Assembly: GCF_019669965.1 (NCBI RefSeq)
Contig: NZ_AP019781.1
Location: 620,001 to 684,000, forward strand
DNA from: Methanoculleus chikugoensis
GTDB lineage: Archaea > Halobacteriota > Methanomicrobia > Methanomicrobiales > Methanoculleaceae
Reading direction: 5' to 3'
Length of the DNA: 64,000 nucleotides
A model generated the notes under the pieces. The model did no database searches, was not told the origin of the DNA, and saw only the letters and a list, made by a program, of their open reading frames with translations. The translations under genes were made by a program, and so were the position numbers. Shown here piece by piece: positions 8,742 to 17,489 of this stretch. How positions within the stretch are numbered: the stretch's first letter is position 1; each line of letters starts with the position of its first letter.

Positions 8742-8818
8742 CAAAACCACTCGGTACAGAAAAAAGGATCGTGGAAAATTTAAGGTCTGTGAAACTACTT
8801 TCGTTGTTGGCTATGCCG

Positions 8819-9535
8819 TCACCGGGGTGTCCTGCCCCGGAGCCGCTTTTTATGCACCCGCCATCCCACGACGCCGGCCAGAACGGCGACGACGATCGCG
8901 GCCAGGATGCCGATCCCGAGCGCGGGGTTCTGCTGGTAGACGTCCAGGAGCATGTCGGAGCCGAGGGCAAAGGCGAGGCAGGAGGTGAGCGACCCGGTGC
9001 AGACGCAGGCAAAGACCCTGCCCTTCTCCAGCCCGAGCAGCCGGCCGAGAATCGATCCGTTCATCGCCCCGGTCCCCTGGAGCGGGAAGAAGACAAAGAG
9101 AATGAGCCCGATCGTCGAGAACTTCCGGAGCCAGGGCTGGCTCTCGGTGTAGTTCCTGCCGATCGTCATCCCGCTCTCGAGGAGCCGGCCGATGAGCGGG
9201 ATCTTCAGCGCCAGGTCGAAGTTCCAGACGACGAAGAGTGAGACGGCCACGTCGAGGAGGAAGATCACGGCCGTGATGAGCCACCAGGGGTAGCCCGCCA
9301 GGATCGCGAGCGGGATGATCGTCTCCTTCCCGGCAGGGGGGACAAAGTAGGCAACGATTAGCCCCGAGATGATGAGGAATCGCTGGTAGGGCTCGATCAG
9401 GTAGAGCGCCGCAAAAACGGCCGGGATGATGGCAAGCGGGAGAACGAACTTTATGGAGCCGGCAAGGTAGGGGTTTGCGAGAAGGTCTTTGTAGCTCTCC
9501 GGTCCGGGTGTATCGGTCATATCGTCTGCGCTCAT
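8819..9535 (-). CDS. Small multidrug export-like membrane protein (COG2426 type)
   Basis: An integral membrane protein of 238 residues with about six hydrophobic segments (for example FVLPLAIIPAVFAALYLI, FLIISGLIVAYFVPPAGKE, LITAVIFLLDVAVSLFVVW and GILAAIVVAVLAGVVGW). The PPAGKETIIPLAI segment and GRNYTESQPWLRKF plus PLQGTGAMNGSILGRLLG loops match the archaeal family annotated as small multi-drug export protein. The substrate is not established for that family, so the name is by homology only. The C-terminus is basic (HKKRLRGR) and cytosolic. It follows the Cache protein gene on the same strand with a gap of 77 bases. Confidence 0.75.
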   Translation of the reverse strand: MSADDMTDTPGPESYKDLLANPYLAGSIKFVLPLAIIPAVFAALYLIEPYQRFLIISGLIVAYFVPPAGKETIIPLAILAGYPWWLITAVIFLLDVAVSLFVVWNFDLALKIPLIGRLLESGMTIGRNYTESQPWLRKFSTIGLILFVFFPLQGTGAMNGSILGRLLGLEKGRVFACVCTGSLTSCLAFALGSDMLLDVYQQNPALGIGILAAIVVAVLAGVVGWRVHKKRLRGRTPR

Positions 9536-9646
9536 GGGTCGATCTCCGGCAGGGAGATACTCAGTTCAGATTGGGGTTTAGGGGTTAATACGTTATCTGC
9601 AGAGATTCCAGCAGATTCAAGTTCATGGAGCGCAAGGATAGGTAGC

Positions 9647-9913
9647 ATGACCCCTGTTCCCGTTACCCGGCCGCCCCGCTCCCTCCCTGTTGTCGATGCC
9701 GGCACCCGGGAAAGCGCGCTCTGCACGATTGCGAACGTCGCGACTGCACTCGAGACCCTGCGCGAGGTGAGGAAGCACGTTCGCGGCGACCACAAGCGGC
9801 GTCTCGACGACGTCGCGGTGGTCCTCCGCGTCGTCGCGCTCGACGCCCAGGCGACCTACGCGATCACCGACGAAGAGGCCCGGTCGTTCATTCGGGACTG
9901 CCGTTCGAGGTGA
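9647..9913 (+). CDS. Hypothetical small protein
   Basis: An 88-residue ORF that I do not recognise. Its coding strand is supported by nearly all G or C at third codon positions from about 9760 to 9900, which fits neighbouring real genes. The protein is charged and mostly helical (TIANVATALETLREVRKHVRGDHKRRLDDVAVVLR, given here by its character rather than any family match), without membrane segments. It overlaps the convergent downstream gene by 26 bases at their 3' ends. Function unknown. Confidence 0.5.
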   Translation: MTPVPVTRPPRSLPVVDAGTRESALCTIANVATALETLREVRKHVRGDHKRRLDDVAVVLRVVALDAQATYAITDEEARSFIRDCRSR

Positions 9914-11153
9914 GGTCGCCGGGCAGCACCGGTTCGGTGAGGGCGTGGACGAAGCGTTCCCACCGGTCCGCACCGCCCCCGACGTAATCCCGGACGATCC
10001 GGTAGCCCTGAGCGAGAGCCACCGGGTACGCCCGGAGCTCCTCGATGAGCCGGAGACGCACCTGTGCGGCCTCCGCCTCAAGGAGCAGAACATCCTGGAG
10101 GAGCCGGCACGCCTCCTCCCGCGACAGGGCGCCGCCGAGATGCCCGCGGGCTACCCGGGCGTTTCCCGTGAGGTTCAGGGCCGTGGACGCGGTAACGACG
10201 GCATCGAAGAGATCGGCATCCGCCTGCTCGAACCCGGCCAGGGGGAAGAGAACCTCCTCGAAGAACCGCGCGCGCTCGGGGCCGGGAAAGATCATCTCCT
10301 CCCCGAGCACGGCGGCCCCTTCGGCGACCGTCGCGAGCGGCGATGCGAGGGTGACGACCGAGTACTCGATCCAGCCCCGGGCACGGACGAGCGCCGCCTC
10401 CCGGATCGTCCGCATCGTGTGTCGGCCGGGGTAGCCCTCGTGACAGGCGTAGGCGAGTGCCCGGTCGACGGTGACCGGCAGATCGGCGTTCACCCGGACG
10501 AGGCTCGTCCCATTCCCGAGGTAGCGGATGAACGCCTCCCATGGCTCCCCGGCGGCGTAGCCGATCTCAAGCCGCTCCCCTGCCGGGAGCGGCAGGCGTT
10601 CGGCCGTTTTGCGACGACTTTCGGCAAATGCTGCCGCAAAGACCGATTCCAGCCGGTCGGGCGGGACGACGAACGAGTCCATGAACGCCCGGTAGCGGAC
10701 GGAAAGGTCGCCGTCTCCCGGGAGACGGGCATCGAGCGCTGCATGGAGTTCGCTGTACCAGGCAGGGTCGTCCTCCGTCGCCGCGACCCCGTAGAGCGCC
10801 TCGGTCTCGGCATCGAAGGTGAGGTTCTCCCCCGCGAGGATTCCGGCACGGATCTTGAGCGCCCGGATCATCTCCCGGAGGTGGGTGTGGCGCATGCGCC
10901 CGGCTTCCTCCAGGTGGTCGGGATCGATCCCGTCCAGGGTGGCAAGGAGGTCGGCGGCGTACCCGGCGATCCGGTCCGGCGGGACCGTAACCGTGAGTGC
11001 CTCATCCTGCACCGCCGCCGGGCCGAAATAGGCATCCACGAAGACCGGATCGTGCACCCCGAGCCAGAGTGCGCATTTGACATAAAATCGCGCCACGGCG
11101 TCCATATCCCTGGTTTCGGCAGCGTTCTCTCCGGTGTACGTTGAGGGCTCCAT
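9888..11153 (-). CDS. DUF885-like putative metallopeptidase
   Basis: A soluble protein of 421 residues with no signal peptide. Near its centre is ACHEGYPGRHTMRTI, close to the HEGYPGHH zinc-site motif of the DUF885 family, followed about 50 residues later by AEGAAVLGEEM, which could supply the third metal ligand (E). The motif's second His is kept in a GRH context. The rest is helical, with many ALDARL and REMIRAL type stretches. A peptidase role is inferred from the motif only. It stands alone and is convergent with a small hypothetical gene. Confidence 0.6.
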   Translation of the reverse strand: MEPSTYTGENAAETRDMDAVARFYVKCALWLGVHDPVFVDAYFGPAAVQDEALTVTVPPDRIAGYAADLLATLDGIDPDHLEEAGRMRHTHLREMIRALKIRAGILAGENLTFDAETEALYGVAATEDDPAWYSELHAALDARLPGDGDLSVRYRAFMDSFVVPPDRLESVFAAAFAESRRKTAERLPLPAGERLEIGYAAGEPWEAFIRYLGNGTSLVRVNADLPVTVDRALAYACHEGYPGRHTMRTIREAALVRARGWIEYSVVTLASPLATVAEGAAVLGEEMIFPGPERARFFEEVLFPLAGFEQADADLFDAVVTASTALNLTGNARVARGHLGGALSREEACRLLQDVLLLEAEAAQVRLRLIEELRAYPVALAQGYRIVRDYVGGGADRWERFVHALTEPVLPGDLTSNGSPE

Positions 11154-11255
11154 CTGTCACCTCCTGCTGAATTATGCGCCCTCCGGCTACTTAACCGCCG
11201 TGATCCGCATCCGCCGACAGAGGGTTTAACCGGTTCTGCGCCTACTTCCGGGGTG

Positions 11256-11804
11256 ATGCACGAGTCGCTCCGGCAGGTCGTCCACCTCATCTTCGGTCTC
11301 GGGATCGCAGGGTTCGTCCTCCTCTTCGACCGCGATCTCGTCCTCTCCATCCTCGTGCTTGCTCTCTTTGCGGGGTTCATCCTCTCCGACGCCATCTCCC
11401 GGGGCTATATCATCCCGGTCGTCTCGCCGATCATCGCGGGCCTCGAGCGGCGCGACGCCGCCCCCGGGAAAGGAGCGCTCTTCTTTGCGCTCGGAGCCCT
11501 CTTCTGCATCGTCTTCTTTGCAAAAGAGGTCGCCTTCATGGGGCTCCTGGTGCTCGCGCTCCTCGACAGCGTCACCACCCTTGCCGGTCTCCGGTTCGGC
11601 AGAACCCGGATATACAACCACAAATCGCTCGAAGGCACACTCGCCGGGTTCGCGGCGACGGCGATCGTGCTCGCTCTCCTCGTCCCGCCCGGGGTAGCCC
11701 TCGCGACAGCGGTTGCCGCGGCCGTCGCCGAACTGGCGAGCCCCGTGGACGACAACCTCGTCGTCCCGGTCGTGGCCTGCCTCGTTCTTGCGCTGCTGCT
11801 CTGA
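11256..11804 (+). CDS. Polyprenol/diacylglycerol kinase-like membrane protein (SEC59/CdsA type)
   Basis: An integral membrane protein of 182 residues with about five to six hydrophobic segments. The DSVTTLAGLRFGRTRIYNHKS region followed by LEGTLAGFAA matches the CTP-dependent dolichol/phytol kinase and cytidylyltransferase superfamily (D..a...G...G......K.S.EG), and the C-terminal ELASPVDDNLVVPV matches its second acidic motif. Likely role: phosphorylating an isoprenoid or lipid alcohol at the membrane. A GTG directly before the ATG is an alternative start. A GTTTAACC element 30 bases upstream could be the TATA box, giving a nearly leaderless message. Confidence 0.7.
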   Translation: MHESLRQVVHLIFGLGIAGFVLLFDRDLVLSILVLALFAGFILSDAISRGYIIPVVSPIIAGLERRDAAPGKGALFFALGALFCIVFFAKEVAFMGLLVLALLDSVTTLAGLRFGRTRIYNHKSLEGTLAGFAATAIVLALLVPPGVALATAVAAAVAELASPVDDNLVVPVVACLVLALLL

Positions 11805-11878
11805 GTGCGTTGAACCGTCCGGTTCGATTAATGTATAATGGCCCATCCCGATCTCTCTTTTACCAGAGGTGAGGATCG

Positions 11879-12499
11879 ATGAAACGCATCATTACAGCGA
11901 TCATGATTGTCTTCCTCCTCTTCCCGGGATTCGCGGCCGCCGCTCCGGGGAACTACGGCAGCCCGGGAGGAGAGCAGGTCGGGAACGGCGAGACGAACAC
12001 GGTGCCGGGGGAAGAGCAGCGGTTGAGGGCGGAGGAGAACGAGGCGTCCGGGGACCGGGTGCGGGCCGCGGAGAATGCGACCCCCCGGGAGGGAGAATTC
12101 GCCCCTGACCGTAACCAGGTCCGGCTCGCAGTCCACGCCCTGCTCGGCGCTGAGAACCGGTCCGGCGGCATAGGACAGAACATCTCCGCCATCGCCCGTG
12201 AGGTCAACAACTCGGTCCAGAAGACCTTCGAGGCCGAGGAGCAGATCCGCGCCCGGCATGGCTTTATACGGTCCCTCTTCGGGGGCGATACGGAAGCCGC
12301 CCGGCTGATCGAGGAAGAGACGCAGCGGAACCGGGAGCGGGCCACGGAACTCCGGTGCCTGATCGGGAACTGCACCTGCGATGACGCGACCCGGACGATG
12401 CTCCGGGAGCAGGTCCGGACGATCGAGCAGGAGCAGGACCGGCTGAGAACCATTGCGAGCGAGGAGATGCAGGTTCGCGGCCTTTTTTCCTGGCGGTAG
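11879..12499 (+). CDS. Secreted hypothetical protein with helical repeats
   Basis: A protein of 206 residues. The N-terminus MKRIITAIMIVFLLFPGFAA is a Sec signal peptide with likely cleavage near AAA-APG. The exported part is highly charged: a disordered segment (residues 25-75, rich in G, E and N) followed by helices such as IAREVNNSVQKTFEAEEQI and TMLREQVRTIEQEQDRL, with a CLIGNCTC cluster between. A clear Shine-Dalgarno AGAGGTGAGG precedes the ATG. I do not recognise a family; an envelope-associated coiled-coil protein is plausible. Confidence 0.65.
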   Translation: MKRIITAIMIVFLLFPGFAAAAPGNYGSPGGEQVGNGETNTVPGEEQRLRAEENEASGDRVRAAENATPREGEFAPDRNQVRLAVHALLGAENRSGGIGQNISAIAREVNNSVQKTFEAEEQIRARHGFIRSLFGGDTEAARLIEEETQRNRERATELRCLIGNCTCDDATRTMLREQVRTIEQEQDRLRTIASEEMQVRGLFSWR

Positions 12500-12511
12500 A
12501 ACCCCGGCCTT

Positions 12512-13510
12512 TTAATCCTCTTCTTTTGGCCTATCGCAGAGCGCGAGCCGATCGCACTCCGGGCAGGTGGTGAAGATCCCGCAGCCGGAGCAGTCTTCGC
12601 CGGTGCAGGGCTGGACCCGGATCGTGACGCTCGTCCGGGGGAACTCCCGCCGGACGTCGTCTTCCACCTGTTTCACGATGGCGTACGCCTCTTCGAGGGT
12701 TGCGGCCCGCGGGACGACCAGGTGAAGGTCCACGAACCGGTTCGGTCCCGATCGGCGGGTCCGGAGCCGGTGGAACCCGATGGCATCTGTGCAGTGCTCC
12801 TTGATGATCTCCCGGATCCGGTCCTCCTCGTCGGGGGGAAGGCTCCTGTCGACGAGATCCTCGAACGAGCGCCGGATGAGATCGAAGGCCGCCCGGAGGA
12901 TGATCCCGGCGACCGCGAGCGCGATGAGCGCATCGAGCACCACAAGACCGGTCAGCCGGATCAGGATGAGCCCGACGACGACCCCGGCGGATGTGTAGAC
13001 GTCCGTCCGGAGGTGCCAGGCGTCGCTCTCAAGCGCGATTGACTCGGTCTTCTTTGCCACCGTCATCAACCGGGAAGAGACGTACACGTTCACCCCAGCC
13101 GAGAGCAGCATGACGGCGATACCGAGCCCGAGCCCATCGACGTTCAGCGTCTCCTCGCCGCCGAGGAGGTTCTTCAACGCCTCGTTGACGATCAGAACGG
13201 CCGCCACGAGGATCAGGACCGCCTCGAGGAGCCCGGATATACTCTCGTACTTCCCGTGTCCGAAGGTGTGGCACTCGTCGGGCGGCCGGGCCGACTGGCG
13301 AACCGAAACGTAGGCGATTGTCGCGGCGACGAGGTCGATGGCGGAGTGGATTGCCTCGGATATGATGCCGACCGATCCGATGGCAAATCCGACGGCGAGT
13401 TTCGCCACCACAAGGAGCGAGTTCGATGCGACCGAGAGGCGTGCGGTCTTCTCTTTGAGCGCGCTGTCCCTCTCCCGGATCTCCTGCTCCCTCTGAGCAA
13501 CCATTCCCAT
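12512..13510 (-). CDS. Cation diffusion facilitator metal efflux transporter with Cys-rich tail
   Basis: A CDF-family antiporter of 332 residues, predicted to export a divalent metal. Six membrane segments fill residues 30-215; SIGIISEAIHSAIDLVAA-like and SDAWHLRTDVYTS segments carry the HxxxD metal sites of transmembrane helices 2 and 5 (AIHSAID and HLRTD). A cytosolic ferredoxin-like domain follows. The tail has a cluster CTGEDCSGCGIFTTCPEC then LALC, with seven cysteines in about 30 residues, which is not usual in CDF proteins and may bind metal. An alternative ATG lies at 13504. It is convergent with the secreted-protein gene. Confidence 0.88.
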   Translation of the reverse strand: MGMVAQREQEIRERDSALKEKTARLSVASNSLLVVAKLAVGFAIGSVGIISEAIHSAIDLVAATIAYVSVRQSARPPDECHTFGHGKYESISGLLEAVLILVAAVLIVNEALKNLLGGEETLNVDGLGLGIAVMLLSAGVNVYVSSRLMTVAKKTESIALESDAWHLRTDVYTSAGVVVGLILIRLTGLVVLDALIALAVAGIILRAAFDLIRRSFEDLVDRSLPPDEEDRIREIIKEHCTDAIGFHRLRTRRSGPNRFVDLHLVVPRAATLEEAYAIVKQVEDDVRREFPRTSVTIRVQPCTGEDCSGCGIFTTCPECDRLALCDRPKEED

Positions 13511-13588
13511 GATTGATGAGTGTTCGCCCTCTGCCGGGATAGGTTTTGTCGTGCCGGAGGAAGGGGGGGTAGTCTTGCCGGCCGCCGC

Positions 13589-15112
13589 TCAGTCCACCGT
13601 GAGGATGATGAGCGAGTCGGTCCCTTCGCGTCCGGGGGAGACCCCTTCGGTGAGGATCACGCGCTCGCCGGGCCTGATCAATCCAGAGTCCCGGATCGAG
13701 TCGAGGATCGCCCCATGCCAGTACTCCTTCTCGCTCCGGATCAAGAACGGGCAGACCCCGTAGGAGAACGCCAGGAACTTCAAGGTGCTCGGGTTCCGGG
13801 TGAATGCGAGGATCCAGGCCTCGGGCTTGAACCGGGAGATGTTCCGGGGGGTGCTCCCGGAACGGGTGGGCGTCAGCACGAGCCGGATGCCGAGCGCATC
13901 TATCGCCTCGATGACGTTCAGCGAGACGACATCGTTGACGGTGATCTTCTCCCTGCCCTTCCCCTGCCGGAAGTAGGCAAGCGGGCTGCACCCCGCCCCG
14001 ATGCCGGGTCGCTTCTCCTCGGTCGACCGGGCAATCTTTGCCATCATCGCGACCGTCTCGACCGGATACTTCCCGATGGACGTCTCCTCGGAGAGCATGA
14101 CCGCATCCGTCCCGTCGAGGATGGCGTTTGCGACGTCAGTCACCTCCGCCCGGGTGGGCCGGATGTTGTCGGTCATCGACATCAGCATCTGGGTGGCGGT
14201 GATCACCGGGCGGCCGAGGATGTTAGCCTTCTGGATGATCTGCTTCTGCACCGTGGGGACGTCCTCGATCGGCGTCTGGACCCCGAGGTCGCCCCGGGCG
14301 ATCATGACCCCGTCGGTCTCCCGGAGGATCCCGTCGAGGTTTGCGAGCGCCTCCTGCCGCTCGATCTTGGCTATCACCCGGATGGACTTTCCGGACCGGG
14401 CGGCATACTCCCGTGCCTTCAGGATATCCTCCGCCCGCTCGATGAAGGAGATGCTGAAGGTGTCGAGCCCTTCGGCGAGCCCGAACTCGATGCACTCGAG
14501 GTCCCGGTCGGTCACGGCGCTGAGGGCGACGATCCCCCCGCCGCCGACGAGGCTCATCCCCTTGCGCGAGAGGAGGGGGCCGCCGATGACCACCGTCGCC
14601 CGGACCTCGTTCTCGGCAACCTCATCGACCCGGAGCTGGAGGAACCCGTCGTTGAGGAAGATGGTGCTCCCCTCCGAGACCAGCTGCGGGAACTGCTCGA
14701 AGTCGACGGGGATCCGGGATGGATCGCTCGACGCCGGGGCGGTCGTGAGAGTGACGGTCTCGCCTTTGTGGAGTTCCAGGGGCTCGTGTGCGAGATCGCC
14801 GATCCGGATCTTCGGCCCCGGCAGGTCGAGCAGGATCGTGACCGGGCGGCCCGTATCCTCCGCGGCGGTCCGGATGTTCCGGATGTTCTCCCGGTGCTCG
14901 TCGAACGATCCGTGGGAGAGGTTGAGCCGTGCGACATTCATGCCGGCGAGGAGCATCCGGGAGAGCACTTCCCGGGATCGCGATGCGGGCCCGATGGTAC
15001 AGACAATCTTTGTTTTATGGTCGGGCAGGCTCATCCGCTTCCGTTTCGCCTGCTCGGATATCCGGTGCAGCACCTCTTCGAGCATCATAGAGTACTCTTC
15101 GGGTACCGTCAC
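13589..15112 (-). CDS. pyk: Pyruvate kinase
   Basis: Converts phosphoenolpyruvate and ADP to pyruvate and ATP. The core starts KTKIVCTIGPASRS, continues with VARLNLSHGSFDEH and LLDLPGPKIR, and holds the active-site signature IAKIERQEALANLDGI and VMIARGDLGVQTP, then PVITATQML and VMLSEETSIGKYP. The length is about 507 residues. The GTG at 15112 is preceded by GGAGAAGG at good spacing and gives a 26-residue N-terminal extension (LEEVLHRISEQAKRKR) before the usual start; ATG 15034 would give the standard N-terminus. Codon use in the extension looks like real coding sequence. The gene stands alone, downstream of the cobalt transporter group. Confidence 0.93.
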   Translation of the reverse strand: MTVPEEYSMMLEEVLHRISEQAKRKRMSLPDHKTKIVCTIGPASRSREVLSRMLLAGMNVARLNLSHGSFDEHRENIRNIRTAAEDTGRPVTILLDLPGPKIRIGDLAHEPLELHKGETVTLTTAPASSDPSRIPVDFEQFPQLVSEGSTIFLNDGFLQLRVDEVAENEVRATVVIGGPLLSRKGMSLVGGGGIVALSAVTDRDLECIEFGLAEGLDTFSISFIERAEDILKAREYAARSGKSIRVIAKIERQEALANLDGILRETDGVMIARGDLGVQTPIEDVPTVQKQIIQKANILGRPVITATQMLMSMTDNIRPTRAEVTDVANAILDGTDAVMLSEETSIGKYPVETVAMMAKIARSTEEKRPGIGAGCSPLAYFRQGKGREKITVNDVVSLNVIEAIDALGIRLVLTPTRSGSTPRNISRFKPEAWILAFTRNPSTLKFLAFSYGVCPFLIRSEKEYWHGAILDSIRDSGLIRPGERVILTEGVSPGREGTDSLIILTVD

Positions 15113-15179
15113 CGGATTAACCTTCTCCCCGGGGATGGTCGGTCACCGGAAAAACGAGCGTTGGGCGCCGGAACGCCGG

Positions 15180-16388
15180 TCAGGTGGGGATGCGCTCGCC
15201 TTTCGCGGGGGAGGTATCCTCCGGCTCCCGGACCGGGATCACCGCGAGCGCCCGTCCGCTCTCGGCGCTGTACTCCCCGATACGGCGATGGACGTGCTCG
15301 ACCATGCCCCCGGTGGTGATGATAAGCGAGTTCTCCCCGATGAGGGCTTTAAGAATGCATTTGTCGATGACGCCGTAGGTGTAGTCGAGGAGGATCCGTT
15401 CCCGGTTGGCGAACTCCTTCGCGCGGGTGCCCATCGCCCCGACGTGGTCGACCGTCCCTTGCTCGATGAGCCGCCGCACCTCGTTGCCCCCGGTCAGGTC
15501 GGCGTTGCAGAGGTAGATCCTCCCGCCCCCGTCCCGTGCCGGTGTGTGGCCGTGCATCGCCCGCTCGATCCGGTCGGTGAACTCGAGCACGCTCTTTGGA
15601 GGAGCGTCCCGGTCGATGACGCCCCGGAGACCAAGTTCGTTGTAGAGGTCGAGGAGGGCGGGAGGTTTCAGCCTGGCGGACGCGAGGAGGGCGTGGTCGG
15701 AGAAGACCGCTTCCGGCGGCCCCCGGGCGAGGACGCTCCCCCGTTCCATGAGCACGACCGAGTCGGCCCAGCGGTAGGCGAGTTCGACGTCGTGGGTGGA
15801 TACGAGCACCGTCCGGCCGGAAGAGGCGAGTTCGTCGAGGAGTTCCATCACCTCCTCGGAACTTGCGGGGTCGAGGGTGTTCGTCGGTTCGTCGAAGACG
15901 AGGACCGCCGGTTCCATCGCGAGGATGCCTGCGATGGCGACCCGTTTCTTCTCGCCGCCGGAGAGGTGATGGGGCGGCCGCTTCTCGTAGCCCCGGAGCC
16001 CGACGTAGCCGAGCGCGTCCCGCACCGCCCGCCGGACGGCGTCGGGGGAGAGGCCGAGATTCACCGGCCCGAAGGCCACGTCCGCTTCGACGGTCGGGGC
16101 GACTATCTGGACGTCGGGGTTCTGGAAGACGAACCCGACCCGCCGCCGGAGTTCGCGGAGGCTCCGGTTGTCGTAGGCGAGCGGTCGTCCGTCGAACCGG
16201 ATCACGCCCGAGGCCGGCCGGAGCATGCCGTTGAGCATCAGGAGAAGCGTCGATTTCCCGGCGCCGTTCGGCCCGACGATGGCGGTCTTCGAACCGGCCT
16301 CGATCCGGACGCTCACCCCGGCAAGGGCGGCGGGGCCGTTCGGGTAGGCGTAGGCGACGTTCTCGGCTTCAAGTAGCGGTTCCGTCAT
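15180..16388 (-). CDS. cbiO: Cobalt/nickel ECF transporter ATPase CbiO with C-terminal extension
   Basis: The energising ATPase of the CbiMNQO importer. The ABC domain occupies residues 1-265: Walker A GPNGAGKSTLL, Q-loop FVFQNPDVQ, signature LSGGEKKRVAIAG, Walker B AVLVFDEPTNTLDP and the H-loop STHDVEL. A further 135 residues follow, beyond the usual CbiO length of about 270-280, with segments IYLCNADLTGGNEVRRL, VDHVGAMGTRAKEF and NSLIITTGGMVEHVHRR that I cannot place in a family. The ATG overlaps the cbiQ stop (ATGA), showing translational coupling. It is the last gene of the cbiM-N-Q-O operon. Confidence 0.92.
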   Translation of the reverse strand: MTEPLLEAENVAYAYPNGPAALAGVSVRIEAGSKTAIVGPNGAGKSTLLLMLNGMLRPASGVIRFDGRPLAYDNRSLRELRRRVGFVFQNPDVQIVAPTVEADVAFGPVNLGLSPDAVRRAVRDALGYVGLRGYEKRPPHHLSGGEKKRVAIAGILAMEPAVLVFDEPTNTLDPASSEEVMELLDELASSGRTVLVSTHDVELAYRWADSVVLMERGSVLARGPPEAVFSDHALLASARLKPPALLDLYNELGLRGVIDRDAPPKSVLEFTDRIERAMHGHTPARDGGGRIYLCNADLTGGNEVRRLIEQGTVDHVGAMGTRAKEFANRERILLDYTYGVIDKCILKALIGENSLIITTGGMVEHVHRRIGEYSAESGRALAVIPVREPEDTSPAKGERIPT

Positions 16389-17161
16389 ACGAGCACCACC
16401 CCCCCGGTGGAGAGCGAGACACCGAGGACTGCCGAGAGGTAGAGGAGGCCGCCCGCGAGTGCGTGAACCGAGACCGGCCGTGTTTCGCCGGGGATGCCGA
16501 GCCTGCCGTCGTAGCAGCGTGCGTCCATCGCAAGAACCAGAGATTCGCCGCTCTCCCAGGTTCTGATGAAGAGCGCTCCGGCGAGCATCCCGAAGGAATG
16601 CACCGACTCCCGGAACCTCCTGTAGCCGAGCCGCATCACCTGCGAGCGGTAGATCTGGCCTGCTTCCTCGATGAGGATGAAGATGAACCGGTAGGTGAGC
16701 ATGGCGAGATCGATGAGGACGGCGGGAACCCTGAGTTTCCGGAGGAGGTCGAAGATCTCGGTCATCGGCGTCGTGAGCGCGATGAAGTAGAGCGAGCACA
16801 TGCCCCCGAAGACCCGCGTGAGGAGGAGAAGGGCGAGGTTCGCGCCGTCCGCCGTGACTGCGAGGGGGAGGCCGGGGACCTCGAGGAGCACCGCCCCGCC
16901 GCCGGTGATGAAGAGGATCACGACGATGCTCATCGCTGCAAATGAGACCGGGACGAGGAGGAGTTTTGCGTAGAACCGTGCCGGGATCTTTGCAAGGACG
17001 AGGACGGCGGCGCTCATCGAGGCCGCGACGAGCAGGGGGGCGACGGGACCCGGCGACGAGACCGAGAGCAGGATGCTTGCAAGCCCGATGAAGAGTTTGA
17101 GCCCCGGGCTCGTCTCCCGGAGGTTGTTGGTCTGGGCAAAGTCTTCAAGCACCTCGTACAT
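16385..17161 (-). CDS. cbiQ: Cobalt/nickel ECF transporter transmembrane component CbiQ
   Basis: The T-component that couples ATP hydrolysis by CbiO to substrate release. It has 258 residues with about six membrane segments. The C-terminal cytosolic coupling helices include SQVMRLGYRRFRESVHSFGML and ESLVLAMDARCYDG, the Ala-Arg motifs that dock on the ATPase (given here in parts). The N-terminus MYEVLEDFAQTNNLRETSP is cytosolic, as in CbiQ. It lies 37 bases after cbiN and overlaps cbiO by four bases. Confidence 0.92.
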   Translation of the reverse strand: MYEVLEDFAQTNNLRETSPGLKLFIGLASILLSVSSPGPVAPLLVAASMSAAVLVLAKIPARFYAKLLLVPVSFAAMSIVVILFITGGGAVLLEVPGLPLAVTADGANLALLLLTRVFGGMCSLYFIALTTPMTEIFDLLRKLRVPAVLIDLAMLTYRFIFILIEEAGQIYRSQVMRLGYRRFRESVHSFGMLAGALFIRTWESGESLVLAMDARCYDGRLGIPGETRPVSVHALAGGLLYLSAVLGVSLSTGGVVLV

Positions 17162-17198
17162 TGCATTCCCCTATCTTTTTGCAGGAGTGCCGGAAAGA

Positions 17199-17489
17199 TC
17201 AGGCGGCCTTCCTGCCGGCCTGCCAGTAGCCGAAGATGTAACCGATGATCACGGCGCCGATGGCGGCCTGCAGGGCAAAGAGGAGCGACTCGATCTCACC
17301 GCTCGGGGGCTCCCAGAAGGGCTCGATCCAGGGCTCGTAGCCGGTTGCTTCGATGAGCCCGGCGGCCTCGCCGTCGGCCCCGCCCCAGGCTTCCTGCCCG
17401 GAGGCCTGTATCGCGGCGTTCTGGACGAGGAAGACGGCGGCGAAGACGATGATGAGCGCGGCGACCGCGATCTCCATGGCATACTTCAT
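17199..17489 (-). CDS. cbiN: Cobalt/nickel transporter small subunit CbiN
   Basis: An auxiliary membrane protein of 96 residues that stimulates metal loading of CbiM. It has two membrane segments (AALIIVFAAVFLVQN and AAIGAVIIGYIFGY) joined by an acidic extracytoplasmic loop with GADGEAAGLIE and GYEPWIEPFW, as expected of CbiN. It overlaps the cbiM stop by four bases (ATGA), so it is translationally coupled to cbiM. The short length is normal for the family. Confidence 0.92.
   Translation of the reverse strand: MKYAMEIAVAALIIVFAAVFLVQNAAIQASGQEAWGGADGEAAGLIEATGYEPWIEPFWEPPSGEIESLLFALQAAIGAVIIGYIFGYWQAGRKAA

Noticed and set aside
13520-16376. Long plus-strand ORFs opposite pyruvate kinase and cbiO
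   Set aside because: Antisense shadows, common in GC-rich genes; the minus-strand proteins have clear family motifs.
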